Counted from the first letter of the stretch, positions 8,859 to 17,409 are shown. The stretch is DNA of 64,000 nt from Alterirhizorhabdus solaris (GCF_007785815.1 NZ_VNIM01000007.1:1-64000), one strand, 5' to 3'. A program made the numbers and translations. The notes: generated from the sequence alone by a model not told the origin.

Positions 8859-9961
8859 GCGGGTTCTCCAAAGGGGGGCAGCAGCCGGAGGTCGACCATG
8901 CGGCCGATCCAGTGGAGCAGGCTGGCCAGACTGTCGCGACACGGGGCGAACCCCGCCTGCCGCAGCTTGATCGTGCTGAGCAGCACCGGCACCGCTTTCT
9001 CCGCGATGCGGCTGCCGGCCAGCAGATCGACATAATGGTGCGACTGGCCGAGCAGCGCGGCAAGATCCGGCTCGCGCAGGCCATGCCGCGCCACCAGCCG
9101 CGCCCATGCCGCCTGCGTCTCGGCCGCCGCGAAGAAATCGACGAGCCGGGCGGGCTGCGGATCGACCGCCGGCAGCCCCAGCGCGGCGGCCAGATGCGGC
9201 CACGCATGGGCCGGCACCATCACGTCGCCGTTGGCGATGTTGAACGTCTCGCCCGCCGCCGCCGGTGATCCCGCCGCCCACTCGAACGCCTCGGCCAGCA
9301 GCCCGGTATCGACCAGTTCCCACACGGTGGTGGCGCCGCCCGGATAGGCGAACGGCCGGCCCAGTTCCCGGCACAGCGCGGCGAACGCGCCGATCGCCGC
9401 CACCGGGTTCATCGCCGCGCCCGGCGCCGCGCCCAGTAGCACCTGCGGCCGCCAGATCGTGAAGGCGAACCCCGCCTCCGCGGCGCGCGCCCGCAGATGG
9501 TCCTCGTGCCGCCAGTAGAAATTGGGGTGGTCGTCGCGCGGGCGATCCTCGCGTGCGGGCACCTCCACCGCATGGTGGTGCGCGCCATACGCCTTGGTGC
9601 CCTGCAGGATGCTGACGTGCGCGAGCGCGCCGGCGGCGGCGAGCGGATCGAGGATGTTGGCGAACATCGCGCCGTTCCGCTCGATCAGCGCCTCGTCGTA
9701 CCAGCCGCCGACCAGCCCCGGCGCCTCCGCCACCGCCGCATAGACCAGATGGGTGACGGGGGGCAGTGCCGCGACCGCCGCCTCGCACGCGGCGCGGTCG
9801 TCCAGATCGAGCGCGAGGTGGCGGTACGCGGCATCGGGCGACGTCACCGGCGCGCGGCGCGACAGCGCGGTCACGCGCCAGCCGGCCCGCGCGAAATGCT
9901 CGACCGCCTCGGTGCCGATCACGCCGCTCGCGCCGGCCACCAGCAGATGCGGTTCCGTCAT
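8855..9961 (-). CDS. PRISE-like extended SDR (progesterone 5-beta-reductase/iridoid-synthase family enone reductase)
   Basis: A 368-residue extended SDR. The cofactor loop AGASGVIG is at residues 9-16. The middle has the PRISE signature: GTKAYGAH (Lys123), EDRPR, and NFYWRHEDHL (Tyr149). In the known family this Lys and Tyr serve 1,4-reduction of enones such as progesterone or 8-oxogeranial. I infer that this enzyme reduces an activated C=C bond in an enone intermediate. It is coupled to the CaiB gene by a 4-bp overlap. A plain NAD-dependent epimerase label would also be given by many tools; the motifs favour PRISE. Confidence 0.78.
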   Translation of the reverse strand: MTEPHLLVAGASGVIGTEAVEHFARAGWRVTALSRRAPVTSPDAAYRHLALDLDDRAACEAAVAALPPVTHLVYAAVAEAPGLVGGWYDEALIERNGAMFANILDPLAAAGALAHVSILQGTKAYGAHHHAVEVPAREDRPRDDHPNFYWRHEDHLRARAAEAGFAFTIWRPQVLLGAAPGAAMNPVAAIGAFAALCRELGRPFAYPGGATTVWELVDTGLLAEAFEWAAGSPAAAGETFNIANGDVMVPAHAWPHLAAALGLPAVDPQPARLVDFFAAAETQAAWARLVARHGLREPDLAALLGQSHHYVDLLAGSRIAEKAVPVLLSTIKLRQAGFAPCRDSLASLLHWIGRMVDLRLLPPFGEPA

Positions 9962-9971
9962 CGCCGCGCCC

Positions 9972-10307
9972 TCAATCTATCGCGGCGATCTGGGTGGCGA
10001 TCACCTGCACCATCCCGCTCTTGTCGATGCTGTCCGTCGCCGGCATCCCGGCCGAACCGGAGAGCGACCGGATCGCCTCCATCGTGCCCGCCGGATCGTC
10101 GGTTTCCAGTTCGTACATGGTCATCAGCGACCATGTCGGCGCCTCCAGATCGTACACCTTCTGGACGACCGGCTCGAACAGGCGGGCGCTGACGACGCCC
10201 GGCTGGCGCCTGACGTCGGCCAGATGCTGATCGCGATACCAGCGGCGATATTCCTCGACCATGCCGGCTTTGGCCTGGCTCAGAATCACATAGTGGTAGC
10301 GCGCCAT
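9972..10307 (-). CDS. Small dimeric alpha/beta-barrel (EthD-like) protein
   Basis: A 111-residue ferredoxin-like dimeric barrel protein. The pattern YHYVILSQAKAGMVEEYRRWYRDQHLADV followed by PGVVSARLFEP is what EthD/Dabb proteins show around the first strand, helix and second strand. It is the first gene of the minus-strand operon, 10 bp ahead of the PRISE gene. ATG 10307 is used; an in-frame ATG at 10316 and GTG at 10310 are possible. These proteins often act as cofactor-free mono-oxygenases, cyclases or isomerases, or as accessory proteins, so no reaction is assigned. Confidence 0.8.
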   Translation of the reverse strand: MARYHYVILSQAKAGMVEEYRRWYRDQHLADVRRQPGVVSARLFEPVVQKVYDLEAPTWSLMTMYELETDDPAGTMEAIRSLSGSAGMPATDSIDKSGMVQVIATQIAAID

Positions 10308-10331
10308 CACCCTCATCCCCGTCCGTTGTCG

Positions 10332-10344
10332 CGCGATATTCGCG
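10332..10344. promoter_or_regulatory. Palindrome CGCGATATTCGCG in a divergent promoter region
   Basis: The 254-bp region between the minus-strand barrel gene and the plus-strand TetR gene contains a perfect 5-3-5 palindrome, 16-25 bp ahead of the minus-strand start. Its place beside a TetR gene makes it a candidate operator for that regulator. The rest of the region shows no other strong signal to me. Confidence 0.4.
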
Positions 10345-10561
10345 AGCGCGCCCGATGATGCAACCCCACGCTGCCGCGCCTCGTGCGCCGGGCGCCGAAA
10401 GACGGACGACACGGCACATTCTGCCGTCAGCCGGAGAGACAAGGCACGACCGCCTTCCCCAAGGCCGCCGGGGCCGCTAGGTTTCCCCCCGCCGAGGGGA
10501 TAAAGGCACTGCGGTGGCGATTGCGCATCGGCGAAACGCATGCACGAGACAGCGGGGACAA

Positions 10562-11359
10562 ATGCGATCAACTGAAACGGACCCCGGCACCGGCAAGCCG
10601 CCGGCCCGCCTGCGGCGCCCCGCGGAAAAGGCGAAACCGAAACGGGTGAACCAGGCCGGCCGCCCGACCGCCGCCGAGCTGGAGCGTCGCAAGGGGCGCG
10701 TGATGGACGTGGCGACCGAGCTGTTCGTCCGCCGCGGTTATGCCGCGACGTCGCTGGTCGATATCGCCAAGGGCGCAGGCGTCGCCACCCGCACGCTCTA
10801 CCAGCATTTCGGCGACAAGGAGGCGATGTTCCGCGAGGTGATCTTCGCGCGTGACATCGGCGCGGTCATCCCCCCGCCACGCCTGGAAGCCGACGACACG
10901 ATCACCACCGTCCTGCGCCGCAGCGCGCGCTATGCGATCGACGTGTCGCTGCGCCAGCGATCGATCGACCTGATGCGGCTGATGGTCGCGGAGAGCCACC
11001 GCTTTCCCGAGTTCATGCAGAAGGTCGCGACCTCCATATTCATGCGTTTCCGCCGCAACATCGCCAAGGTGTTCGAGGCGGCGGCGGAGGCCGGGCTGAT
11101 CGTCGATGGCGACCACACGCGCTCCGCCGAACTGTTCACCGACCTGATCCTCGGCAACACGCCGATCATGACCTATACCAACTGGGAAACCGCGCCGCCC
11201 ACCGGCGAGGATCTCGACGAACGGGTCGACCTGTTCATCCGCGGGCGTTTCGGCGTGGATCCCGCAGCGGGCAAGGCGGCATCGTCGCGCGGCCGCAAAC
11301 CGCGAAAGCACGCACCCGCGCCGCACACCGCCACCCTGCCGGTCGATACGGAGAACTGA
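10562..11359 (+). CDS. TetR/AcrR-family transcriptional regulator
   Basis: A 265-residue one-domain-plus-ligand-pocket repressor. A basic N-terminal tail (about 1-40) is followed by the TetR helix-turn-helix with ATELFVRRGYAATSLVDIAKGAGVATRTLYQHFGDKEAMF at about residues 50-90. The C-terminal extension is rich in Lys, Arg and Pro, which is unusual and may add non-specific DNA binding. ATG 10562 has GGGG upstream; an earlier GTG at 10514 is possible. It faces the barrel/PRISE/CaiB operon across a 254-bp region and heads the APH-CaiB-SDR run, so it probably controls one or both. Confidence 0.9.
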   Translation: MRSTETDPGTGKPPARLRRPAEKAKPKRVNQAGRPTAAELERRKGRVMDVATELFVRRGYAATSLVDIAKGAGVATRTLYQHFGDKEAMFREVIFARDIGAVIPPPRLEADDTITTVLRRSARYAIDVSLRQRSIDLMRLMVAESHRFPEFMQKVATSIFMRFRRNIAKVFEAAAEAGLIVDGDHTRSAELFTDLILGNTPIMTYTNWETAPPTGEDLDERVDLFIRGRFGVDPAAGKAASSRGRKPRKHAPAPHTATLPVDTEN

Positions 11360-11436
11360 TCGATACGAACAACCGATCGCCGCCGACCCCCGCACGGCGC
11401 GCTGCGGCGCATCCCCCTTCATCAAGGAATATCGCG

Positions 11437-12486
11437 ATGACCGATTTCAACCCCGCCCCCGCCACGCTCGACGACGTCGTCAGCCCCGCCTGGCTCGGCG
11501 CCATGCTGGGCACGCGCTGGCCAGGCGTCGAGGTGCGCGGGGTGGAGATCGTCGAGACGCTCGTCACGCAGGCCACCAAGGTGCGCCTCAAGCTGGATGT
11601 AGCGGGCGGCGGGGCCGACGTGCCGACGCGGATCTGCATCAAGGGCGTGCTGGTGGACAGCGGGGCGCACCCATCGGCCTCGATCGTCGAGACGCTGTTC
11701 TACCGCCATGCCGCCGAAACGCTGCCCGTCACCGTGCCGGGCTGCATCTACGCCAACCTCGATGCGACGGGCACGCGCGGCGTGACCGTGATGCACGACG
11801 TGATCGCGGCCGGCGCCACCTTCTGCTCGGCGCTGGTGCCCTTCACGCCGGACGAGGCGATCGACGGGCTGGAGCAACTCGCCCGCCTGCACGCGGCGGC
11901 ATGGGAGGGCAGCGACGCCTACGCGCTGCCGTGGATCCCGCCGTTCCTCGACCGCATCGCCAGCGCGCCCATCATGGCGCCGGACGTGTTGCAGGGCCTG
12001 CTCGACGGCCCGCGCGGCGCGCCGTTGCCCGCCGCGATCCGCAGCGCCGACAGGCTCCAGCGCGGGCTGGTCGCGCTCGCCGCGCAGGTCCGCGACCAGC
12101 CGCGCTGCCTCGTCCACGGCGATGCCCATGCCGGAAACGTCTATCGCACCGCCGATGGCACGCTGGGCTTGGTCGACTGGCAGATCCTGCAGAAGGGCCA
12201 CTGGGCGCAGGACGTCGCCTATCATCTCGCGGCCGTACTCTCGCCGGAGGATCGCCGCGCGCACGAGCGGCATCTGCTCGATCACTATCGCATCCGCCTC
12301 GCCGCGCTCGGCGGCCCGGCGCTCGATGCCGACGAGGCATGGGCAAGTTATCGCGCCGGCTTCGTCTACGGCTATTTCCTGTGGGCGATCACGCGCAAGG
12401 TGGAGCCGGTGCTGATCAACGAGTTCGTCCGCCGGCTCGGCCTGGCGGTGGACGATCTGGACAGTTTCGGCGTGCTCGGCATCTGA
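11437..12486 (+). CDS. APH-family (aminoglycoside phosphotransferase-like) kinase, probably metabolic
   Basis: A 349-residue protein kinase-like phosphotransferase. The catalytic loop HGDAHAGNV (about 227-235) and the metal-binding VDWQ (about 247-250, equivalent to DFG) are intact. AAGGA precedes the ATG. The gene sits between a TetR regulator and a CaiB CoA-transferase, far from any resistance setting. In animals an APH-like domain in ACAD10/11 phosphorylates 4-hydroxyacyl-CoAs before elimination; a similar job on a hydroxylated acyl intermediate is plausible here but unproven. Alternatives are choline, ecdysteroid or other small-alcohol kinases. Confidence 0.85.
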   Translation: MTDFNPAPATLDDVVSPAWLGAMLGTRWPGVEVRGVEIVETLVTQATKVRLKLDVAGGGADVPTRICIKGVLVDSGAHPSASIVETLFYRHAAETLPVTVPGCIYANLDATGTRGVTVMHDVIAAGATFCSALVPFTPDEAIDGLEQLARLHAAAWEGSDAYALPWIPPFLDRIASAPIMAPDVLQGLLDGPRGAPLPAAIRSADRLQRGLVALAAQVRDQPRCLVHGDAHAGNVYRTADGTLGLVDWQILQKGHWAQDVAYHLAAVLSPEDRRAHERHLLDHYRIRLAALGGPALDADEAWASYRAGFVYGYFLWAITRKVEPVLINEFVRRLGLAVDDLDSFGVLGI

Positions 12487-12572
12487 TCCCGCGCGGGCCG
12501 GCGGCGGCGCGGGCGTGACAATGCCGCCGGCCCGTGGCATTCGCCTGCCCGAGAGGATGCGGGGAGGATCGC

Positions 12573-13847
12573 ATGACGGACGACCGGATCGACCTGCCGC
12601 CGCTTGCGCGGACGGCGGCACGCGCCCCGCTGGACGGCATCCGCGTCGTCGATTTCACCCGCGTGCTGGCCGGTCCGTTCGGCACGCAGATCCTGGGTGA
12701 TCTGGGCGCCGAGGTCATCAAGATCGAGAATCCGCAGTTCGGCGACGACACCCGCATGATCGGTCCGCAGGCGTCGCTGGGCGGCGAGGCGCCCTTCTTC
12801 ATGTCGCTCAACCGCAGCAAGCAGAGCGTGGCGATCGACCTCAAGAGCGAGGCGGGCCGCGCGGTGGTGCTGGACCTGATCGGCACCGCCGACATCCTCG
12901 TCGAGAATTTCACCGCCTCGGTCATGCGCCGCTTCGCGCTGGATTATCCCAGCCTGCGGGAGCGTTTTCCGAAGCTGATCTACTGCTCGGTCTCGGGCTA
13001 CGGCCGCACCGGGCGCAACGCGGATGCGCCGGGCTACGATTCTCCCGTGGGGGCCGAGGCGGGCGTGATGAGCCTCAACGCCTATGCCGGGACGGCGCCG
13101 GTGCTGGGCGGGCTGCCCTTCACCGACATCACCACCGCGCTCAACGCCGCGATCGGCATCCTCGCGGCGTTGCAGGCGCGCAACCACAGCGGCCTCGGCC
13201 AGTTCGTCGACGTGGCGATGTTCGATTCGGCGCTCGCCAACCTGTCGTTCCAGGGCGCCGAGTTCCTCGCGACCGGGCGCGAGCCGCGCCTGAACACCGA
13301 ACAGGCCCCAAGCCCACGCGGCGTGTTCGAGACGGCGGACGGGCGGATCATCATCAGTTGCGGCAACGACAAGATGTTCCGCGCCTTCTGCACGGTCGCG
13401 GAAAGACCGGAGTGGCTGGACGATCCGCGCTTCGCCACGATGGCCGCGCGGATGGCGCATGGCGAGGAGATCCTGCCCGCGTTCCGCGCGCTGTTCGCGA
13501 CCCGGCCGAGCGAGACCTGGGCGGCGCAGTGCAAGGCGGCGGGCATCCCCTGCGGCCCGGTGCGCACCACCGGGCAGGCGCTGATGTCCGATCAGGCGAG
13601 CGAGCGCGAGCTGGTGTTCGGCATGCCGCACCCCACCGCCGGGACGGCGCCGGGCATCGCCCAGCCGTTCCGCTTCAGCGAGACGCCGTGCCGCTACGGC
13701 GCGCCGCCGCTGCTCGGCGAGCATACCGGCGCGGTGCTGGCCTCGCTGCTCGGCTACGACGAGGCGCGTATCCGCGATCTGGCGGCGCAGGGCGCGATCG
13801 CGCTTGGCGACCAAACATCCGGCGACAGCGCCCGCGCGACCGCCTGA
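12573..13847 (+). CDS. CaiB/BaiF family CoA-transferase (second copy)
   Basis: A 424-residue class III CoA-transferase. The start of the fold reads LDGIRVVDFTRVLAGPFGTQILGDLGAEVIKIE, and the likely catalytic Asp156 is in PGYDSPVGAEAG. GGGGAGG lies upstream of ATG 12573. It is more canonical than the 403-residue copy at 7.6 kb and clearly a different subgroup, so the two probably serve different acids. It is followed after 15 bp by an SDR lacking catalytic residues. Confidence 0.93.
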   Translation: MTDDRIDLPPLARTAARAPLDGIRVVDFTRVLAGPFGTQILGDLGAEVIKIENPQFGDDTRMIGPQASLGGEAPFFMSLNRSKQSVAIDLKSEAGRAVVLDLIGTADILVENFTASVMRRFALDYPSLRERFPKLIYCSVSGYGRTGRNADAPGYDSPVGAEAGVMSLNAYAGTAPVLGGLPFTDITTALNAAIGILAALQARNHSGLGQFVDVAMFDSALANLSFQGAEFLATGREPRLNTEQAPSPRGVFETADGRIIISCGNDKMFRAFCTVAERPEWLDDPRFATMAARMAHGEEILPAFRALFATRPSETWAAQCKAAGIPCGPVRTTGQALMSDQASERELVFGMPHPTAGTAPGIAQPFRFSETPCRYGAPPLLGEHTGAVLASLLGYDEARIRDLAAQGAIALGDQTSGDSARATA

Positions 13848-13862
13848 CCAAGGAGTTTCACG

Positions 13863-14627
13863 ATGGCCATGCTCTCCCCTGGTTCCGTCCTGCTCGTCAC
13901 CGGCGCCACCGGCGGCATCGGGCTGGAGATCGCCGCGCAGGCGGCCGCCGAAGGGGCCACCGTGGCGGTGCACGGTTCCCGCGAGGAGACGGTGGCCGCC
14001 GCGATCGAGAAGCTGAAGGCGCGGACGCCGGATGCCCGGCTGATCGCCGTCCCGGGCGATTTCTGCGATCCCGATGCGCTCGACGCGGTCGTCGCCCGGG
14101 TGGTGGCGGAGGCGGGGCGGCTCGATGCCGTGGTTCACTGCGCGATCGCGGGCGCCGCCGATACGACCGGCGTGTTCCGCAAGACCAACCCGCGCAACTT
14201 CGGCCTGCTGGCGCAGAACGTGCTCGGCATCTTCGAGCATCTCTGCTTCGCCGCGCTGCCACATCTGGCCGTGCAGGGCGGCACGATCGTGACCTTCGCG
14301 TCGGATTCCGGTCGCTTCGCGGCGCCGCGCCAGTCGACGCTTGGCGGCGTGTTCGGCGGGATCATGGCGTTCGTGCGCAACCTGTCGATGGAGGTCTCGC
14401 GCGACAAGGTGCGGGTGCACTGCATCTCGCCGAGCTATGTCGCCGACACGCCCGTCTTCGACCGCCACGCCGCCGCGCTTGGTCGCGGCACCTCGGCGAG
14501 CGACCGCGCGGGACTGGGCCTGCCGACGCCGAAGGACATCGCACCGATGGTGCTGTTCCTGTGCGGCCCCGGCGCGGCGCGGATCACCGGCCAGATCATC
14601 AGCATCAACGGCGGGCTGAACGCCTGA
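13863..14627 (+). CDS. SDR-fold protein lacking the catalytic Tyr and Lys
   Basis: A 254-residue Rossmann protein with an intact cofactor loop (TGATGGIG, 13-20) and a normal SDR C terminus (TGQIISINGGLNA). At the active site the usual YxxxK reads LGGVF: Leu160 in place of Tyr and Phe164 in place of Lys. The serine region SDSG (147-150) is kept. Canonical ketone-alcohol chemistry therefore seems unlikely; it could be a binding protein, a partner subunit of a heteromer, or an enoyl-type reductase with another acid. AAGGAG precedes the ATG and it follows the CaiB gene by 15 bp. Confidence 0.85.
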   Translation: MAMLSPGSVLLVTGATGGIGLEIAAQAAAEGATVAVHGSREETVAAAIEKLKARTPDARLIAVPGDFCDPDALDAVVARVVAEAGRLDAVVHCAIAGAADTTGVFRKTNPRNFGLLAQNVLGIFEHLCFAALPHLAVQGGTIVTFASDSGRFAAPRQSTLGGVFGGIMAFVRNLSMEVSRDKVRVHCISPSYVADTPVFDRHAAALGRGTSASDRAGLGLPTPKDIAPMVLFLCGPGAARITGQIISINGGLNA

Positions 14628-14631
14628 CGCA

Positions 14632-14667
14632 TTGCGGGGCCGGCAAACCTGCCTGCCGGCCCCGCAA
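14632..14667. terminator. Bidirectional hairpin between convergent genes
   Basis: A perfect 14-bp stem (14632-14645 with 14654-14667, arm TTGCGGGGCCGGCA) and an 8-base loop lie between the convergent SDR and thiolase stops. There is no long T run on either side, so it is probably a strong hairpin acting from both directions. Confidence 0.7.
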
Positions 14668-14678
14668 CCGGCCTTGCT

Positions 14679-15887
14679 TCATCCCCGCTTGAGCAGCAGC
14701 GCACCGTAGCCGAAGCCGCCGTTGGAGACGGCGCACACCTTGGCGTCCGTCACCTGCCGGTCCCCGGCGCGGCCCCACAATTGCAGGCACGCCTCATAGG
14801 TATGGCCGTAGCCGTGCAGCCGCCCGGCCGAAAGCTGGCCGCCGCTGGTGTTGAGCGGCAGTTCGCCATCGAGGCCGATCCGCGTGCCGCCCTCGACGAA
14901 CGCCGCCGCCTCGCCGCGCCCGCACAGCTTCATGCTTTCCAGCCACAGCAAGGTGAGGATCGAGAAACCGTCGTAGATCTGCGCGACATCGACATCGGCC
15001 GGCGTCAGGTCGGTGCGCGACCACAGCATCTCGCCGGCCTTGTCGGACGGGAAGGAGGTGAAATCGCCGACGTGCCGGCCGACCCCCAGCCCGCCCAGCG
15101 ACATGCCCATCGATTCGATCTCGATCGGCGGCTGGGCCAGATCGCCCGCCACGTCCTTGTGCGACAGCAGGATCGCGGTGGAACCGTCGACCGGGATGTC
15201 GCAGTCGTACAGCCGCAGCGGCGTGGAGATCAGGCGGGAGGCGAGATAGTCCTCGATCGTCAGCGGCTTGTCGCGGAACACCGCCTTGGGGTTCAGCGCC
15301 GCCATCTTGCGCCCGTTGACCGCGATCGCGCCGAGCTGCGCCGAGGTCGCGCCGTATTTGTCGAAATAGGCCTGTGCGTAGAGCGCGTTGACCGTGATCG
15401 GCGAAATGGCGTTGAACGGCACGCTCCACGCCATGCCGCCGCCCACCCGGGCGCTGCCCTTGTTGCCGCCCATCAGATTGGCCTGCCCGGCGGACTGGTT
15501 GCTGCGCGCCGCCGCACTCGCCTGCGCCACCGTGCGGAAGATCAGGACGTGGCGGCACAGGCCCGAGGCGATCGCCTGGATCGCGCTGAATATCGCGCCC
15601 ATGTGCGCGTGCCCTTCGGCCGACGCGCCCACCCACGTCGGTTCGAGGCCGAGCGCGATCATCGTTTCCGTGGCACCCACCGGCGAAAAGCCCTTGGGAT
15701 CGGCGATCGGCCCCGGATAGGTGGTGATGCCGTCGATGTCGCTGGGCTTGAGGCCGGCTTCGGCGATCGCCTCGAGGCAGGCGTCCATCGTCAGCGCCAG
15801 CGCGGTCCGGCGCGAGGGGCGGCCGACCTCGGACTGGCCGATGCCGGTGATGCGGACCTGCTTTTCGGGATAGCGATCAATCGACAT
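14679..15887 (-). CDS. Thiolase-like lipid-transfer protein (Ltp/SCP2-thiolase type; possible retro-aldolase subunit)
   Basis: A 402-residue thiolase-fold protein of the non-condensing Ltp group. It begins VRITGIGQSEVGRPS, and ends with LPLNTSGGQLSAGRLHGYGH and AVSNGGFGYGALLL. In steroid side-chain degradation Ltp2-type proteins pair with a DUF35 protein to cleave the C17 hydroxyacyl-CoA by retro-aldol reaction. The adjacent upstream gene is exactly such a DUF35 protein, with an 11-bp overlap, so a two-subunit complex is likely. A thiolytic function cannot be excluded. Confidence 0.85.
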   Translation of the reverse strand: MSIDRYPEKQVRITGIGQSEVGRPSRRTALALTMDACLEAIAEAGLKPSDIDGITTYPGPIADPKGFSPVGATETMIALGLEPTWVGASAEGHAHMGAIFSAIQAIASGLCRHVLIFRTVAQASAAARSNQSAGQANLMGGNKGSARVGGGMAWSVPFNAISPITVNALYAQAYFDKYGATSAQLGAIAVNGRKMAALNPKAVFRDKPLTIEDYLASRLISTPLRLYDCDIPVDGSTAILLSHKDVAGDLAQPPIEIESMGMSLGGLGVGRHVGDFTSFPSDKAGEMLWSRTDLTPADVDVAQIYDGFSILTLLWLESMKLCGRGEAAAFVEGGTRIGLDGELPLNTSGGQLSAGRLHGYGHTYEACLQLWGRAGDRQVTDAKVCAVSNGGFGYGALLLKRG

Positions 15888-16350
15888 GGGTGGCCTCCGC
15901 CGGATGGAAGATCGGCAGGTAGACGTCTTCCTGCTGCTGGAAACCGACCTCGACCGGCATGCCGATACGCACGGCGTCGAGCGCGCAGCCCTCGATGTTT
16001 GTCAGCACGTACAGTTCGCGCTGCTCGGCCAGTTCCACCGCGGCGAAGACGAACGGCGTCGGCATGCCGGGCAGCCATTGCTGGATGTTGATCGTGTAGC
16101 TCGCCACCCGCCCCTTGCCCGAGACGGCCTTGGGCGCCACCGCCTCCGTGCCGCACTTCGGGCAACGCGGCAGCGGCGGGTGGATGTAGTAGTCGCAGGC
16201 GTCGCAGTGCGAGATGAGCAGCCGCCCTTCCGCCCCCGCCGACCAGAAGAACGCCGTCTCCGGCTCGATCTCCGGCAACTGGCGCGAAAACTGGATCGGG
16301 GCGCGCGGCGGTGGCGCCGTGCCGCCGTCCCTGGCTTCACCGTTCGTCAT
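15877..16350 (-). CDS. DUF35 / Zn-ribbon OB-fold acyl-CoA-binding protein (partner of Ltp-type thiolase)
   Basis: A 157-residue protein with a rubredoxin-like zinc ribbon, Cys49, Cys52, Cys63 and Cys66 (HCDAC and RCPKC), followed by an OB fold (GKGRVASYTINIQQWLPG and later strands). The start at 16350 follows a strong AGGAGGAAGC site; an upstream extension is Pro/Arg-rich and not coding-like. The family (ChsH2 C-terminal domain and relatives) activates or channels CoA substrates for Ltp-type aldolases. It overlaps the thiolase gene by 11 bp. Confidence 0.88.
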   Translation of the reverse strand: MTNGEARDGGTAPPPRAPIQFSRQLPEIEPETAFFWSAGAEGRLLISHCDACDYYIHPPLPRCPKCGTEAVAPKAVSGKGRVASYTINIQQWLPGMPTPFVFAAVELAEQRELYVLTNIEGCALDAVRIGMPVEVGFQQQEDVYLPIFHPAEATHVD

Positions 16351-16387
16351 GCTTCCTCCTCGGCTTGGTTCCATCGGGCGCGGCCCG

Positions 16388-17149
16388 TTATCCGGCGGCG
16401 CCACGTTCCTCGATCCAGCGGCGCGCCTCGGCCACGTCGGCGGCGGCGCCCCGGCGGATATAGCCGGCATCCGCGCCGATCGTGATGAACTGCACGCCGC
16501 GATCCATCATCTCCCTGGCGTTGGCGGCACCCAGCGCCGCGCAGCCCGACACGACATCGTGCCGGCGGCAGGCGGCCACCACCTTGTCGATCGCGGCCTT
16601 CACCGCATCCGGCATCACCAGCGCCGCGCCGAGGCCCAGCGACAGCGCGAGATCGACCGGGCCGACGAACAGCCCGTCCACCCCCGGTGTGGCGGCGATG
16701 GCATCGACGTTGTCGATCGCCTCGGCCGTCTCGATCATGACCATGCACAACGGCTCCGTCGCGGTGCCCTCGGCGGTATAGGCGCTGCGCACCGGGCCGA
16801 ACGAGCGGATGCCGTGCGGCGGATAACGCACCGCCTGCGCGGCGGGCCGCGCCTGCTCGGCCGTGGAAACCATCGGCACCACCACGCCGAGCGCGCCGAG
16901 ATCCATCGCCCGCATGATCTGCATCGGATCGGTCCAGCCGACCCGCACCAGCCCGCGCGTGCCGCCGACGTCGAGCGCCTGGAACGCCGTGAGCAGATCG
17001 GCCCAGCCGATACCGCCATGCTGGGTATCGAGGATGACGAAATCGAACCCGGCCTTGCCCATCAGCTCGATCGATACCCCATCGGCGATCCCCGCCCATG
17101 CGCCGAACGCCGCGCCGTTATCGGCGATGGCCTTGCGAACCTTGTCCAT
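16388..17149 (-). CDS. HpcH/HpaI-family class II aldolase
   Basis: A 253-residue TIM-barrel pyruvate-type aldolase. Visible family residues are His44 (DTQHGG), Arg69 (VRVGW), metal ligands Glu140 (MIETAEA) and Asp166 (GPVDLAL). Known members cleave 4-hydroxy-2-oxo acids to pyruvate and an aldehyde. GGGAGAGG precedes the ATG. It heads the minus-strand run with the DUF35 and thiolase genes, suggesting removal of a short carbon unit at the end of side-chain or ring degradation. Confidence 0.92.
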   Translation of the reverse strand: MDKVRKAIADNGAAFGAWAGIADGVSIELMGKAGFDFVILDTQHGGIGWADLLTAFQALDVGGTRGLVRVGWTDPMQIMRAMDLGALGVVVPMVSTAEQARPAAQAVRYPPHGIRSFGPVRSAYTAEGTATEPLCMVMIETAEAIDNVDAIAATPGVDGLFVGPVDLALSLGLGAALVMPDAVKAAIDKVVAACRRHDVVSGCAALGAANAREMMDRGVQFITIGADAGYIRRGAAADVAEARRWIEERGAAG

Positions 17150-17263
17150 GCCTCTCCCTTCCGTCACGCCCGCCCGGCGGACCGCGACGTCGCTGCCGTC
17201 GCGCCGCTTGGCACGCTCGTTATCCTGCTGTCGGGCATCGGGGTAGGCGCGCGGATCGCCGCC

Positions 17264-17269
17264 TGTCAA
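17264..17269 (-). promoter_or_regulatory. Candidate -35 element (TTGACA) for the aldolase operon
   Basis: On the minus strand a perfect TTGACA is present about 115 bp upstream of the aldolase start within the 260-bp divergent region. The hexamer 17-18 bp downstream (TACCCC/CTACCC) is a poor -10, so this is only a weak promoter call. On the plus strand TTGACG at 17286-17291 faces the quinone reductase gene. Confidence 0.25.
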
Positions 17270-17409
17270 TCGACGCGGCGCAAGGCTTGACGATCCACCC
17301 CGGCGCGGGAAAGACACAGCGCGATCCACGGCGATCCGCCGCCGTCCGGGCCATCATCGGGTGCCGCCATGTCCGAAAGCGTCTTCGCCATCCACGCCGG
17401 TGTCCGCCG

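Noticed and set aside
11437-12486. Antibiotic-resistance aminoglycoside kinase
   Set aside because: The fold and motifs match, but the context is catabolic and the sequence is of the metabolic type; resistance is not supported.
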